Shown: positions 63,401 to 64,000 of the stretch, one piece after another
Numbering within the stretch: the stretch's first letter is position 1
Layout of the letters: each line of letters begins with the position of its first letter
Assembly (NCBI GenBank): GCA_026261815.1
Contig: JAMPIT010000848.1
Coordinates: forward strand, 1 to 64,000
DNA from: Monarcha castaneiventris obscurior
Lineage: Eukaryota; Chordata; Aves; Passeriformes; Monarchidae
DNA length: 64,000 nt
Direction: 5' to 3'
Notes under the pieces: generated by a model
The model's database searches: none
What the model saw: only the letters and a program-made list of their open reading frames with translations
Told to the model about the DNA's origin: nothing
Position numbers and translations under genes: made by a program

Positions 63401-63570
63401 ACAGACACACAACTAACACCTTCTGTTGGTTCCTGCCATGCACTAAACTTCCCAAAACACTTCTCAGTCATCAATTCGCCCTGAGATCCAGACTGACCTA
63501 AGTTGGTGACACACAGGGGGATGGAGCAGGCCCAAGAGGCTCCTCCACACTCATCCTGTTGGAATCCAAG
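57476..63570. other. Gene-free stretch
   Basis: About 6 kb with no recognised exon. It contains an A-rich low-complexity run at about 60542-60598 and the CRE/NRF1-like cluster at 60193-60358. Confidence 0.4.
60193..60358. promoter_or_regulatory. NRF1-like site plus paired CRE-like sites
   Basis: 'agcgcatgcgt' near 60194-60204 is close to the NRF1 core GCGCATGCGC. Two CRE-like motifs, GACGTCA at 60344-60350 and TGACGTC at 60352-60358, are separated by one base in near-palindromic arrangement. CpG-containing motifs of this type are rare in the CpG-poor surroundings. No associated transcript is visible. Confidence 0.3.
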
Positions 63571-63630
63571 GCACACCTCTGGCTGCCCTGGGAGGTCAGG
63601 GCATGCCTCTGGCTGCCCTGGGGGGTCAGG
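63571..63630. repeat. 30-bp tandem duplication
   Basis: Units 63571-63600 and 63601-63630 share 'cctctggctgccctggg' and end 'ggtcagg', with three mismatches. Confidence 0.9.
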
Positions 63631-63741
63631 AGTCCCAGCAAGGGGGTCCCAGACCCTGGCAAAAAGCCCAGAATGGCACCAGCTTTGACCTTAGCCCATG
63701 GGAAAAGTTACCAACACTGCGAGAAACATTGCAAGCCAAGA

Positions 63742-64000
63742 GTGTGAAAATGAGTAGTGGTATAGTATTTTACAAGGTAAAAAAGTAGATTTTAGGGTTT
63801 TTAATATGATGATGAAGGGTTTAAGATGGAGGATTTTGGGCGTTGCCCTGTTCTTCTTGTTCTCCTTCTCCTCCATCTTCTCTGGTGGTGGTGGTGGCAC
63901 AAAATGATTGGTAGAATGAAAAATGAAATTACACGTCTAGAATAGGTGCAAATTAATTGGTATAAAATAGTAAATAATAAATACGTTGTGAAGAATGGTT
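63742..64000. mobile_element. Probable endogenous retroviral LTR, cut by window end
   Basis: Sequence begins around 'tgtgaaaatgagtagtggta' and includes 'aagatggaggattttgggcg', a CTT/CTC-rich stretch ('gttcttcttgttctccttct'), and a GGT run at about 63882-63896. This texture is typical of songbird endogenous retroviral LTRs, and it ends AT-rich at the window edge. No gag, pol or env coding sequence is present. The identification is tentative. Confidence 0.4.

Noticed and set aside
1..64000. tRNA, rRNA, CRISPR and prokaryotic features
   Set aside because: No tRNA B-box with a matching cloverleaf, no rRNA, and no spaced direct-repeat array were seen. The DNA is vertebrate nuclear sequence.

Overview
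The window is vertebrate nuclear DNA from a bird, most likely a songbird. Coding exons are few and far apart, introns follow GT-AG, and short truncated CR1 LINE fragments occur in both orientations (tails of the form ATTCTATGAT, and a consensus around 'cttccaacccaaaccattct'). No operons or bacterial signals are present. The species cannot be named from the sequence alone.

Two peptide-receptor genes are secure. The first is an intron-free coding sequence for a neuropeptide B/W receptor (NPBWR2-type, 332 aa) at 9642-10640 on the plus strand. The second is the nociceptin/orphanin FQ receptor OPRL1 on the minus strand, with three coding exons (33512-33286, 24443-24088, 23709-23186). The splice phases join perfectly and give a 368-aa class A receptor. 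The two genes are tail to tail, as in human 20q13.33. This supports the NPBWR2 assignment, because NPBWR1 sits beside OPRK1. Both are Gi-coupled peptide receptors, so the locus is a conserved neuropeptide-receptor neighbourhood. Upstream of each gene are splice-donor and CpG-rich signals that fit non-coding 5' exons.

Layout. Positions 1-1.4 kb hold simple sequence and a CR1 copy. Positions 1.4-2.8 kb hold an unrecognised candidate gene with an acidic 69/72-bp coding repeat, a plausible 3' intron and a 3' region with four Pumilio-type UGUANAUA sites. Positions 2.8-7.8 kb have no gene but contain a perfect 29-bp inverted repeat. NPBWR2 with its 5' exons lies at 8.4-11.5 kb. Positions 11.5-20.6 kb hold an orphan CpG island and many CR1 pieces. 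OPRL1 with its probable 3' UTR lies at about 20.6-34.6 kb. From 34.7 to 64 kb I find no convincing coding exon, only CR1 fragments, simple repeats, an old LINE-like stretch and, at the right edge, part of a probable LTR. RGS19, expected head to head with OPRL1 from human gene order, was not found by eye.

No dramatic new system is evident. The items most worth checking are the acidic-repeat candidate gene with its Pumilio-site cluster, the perfect inverted repeat at 3.8 kb, the orphan CpG island at 12.8 kb, and the paired CRE/NRF1-like element at 60.2-60.4 kb.
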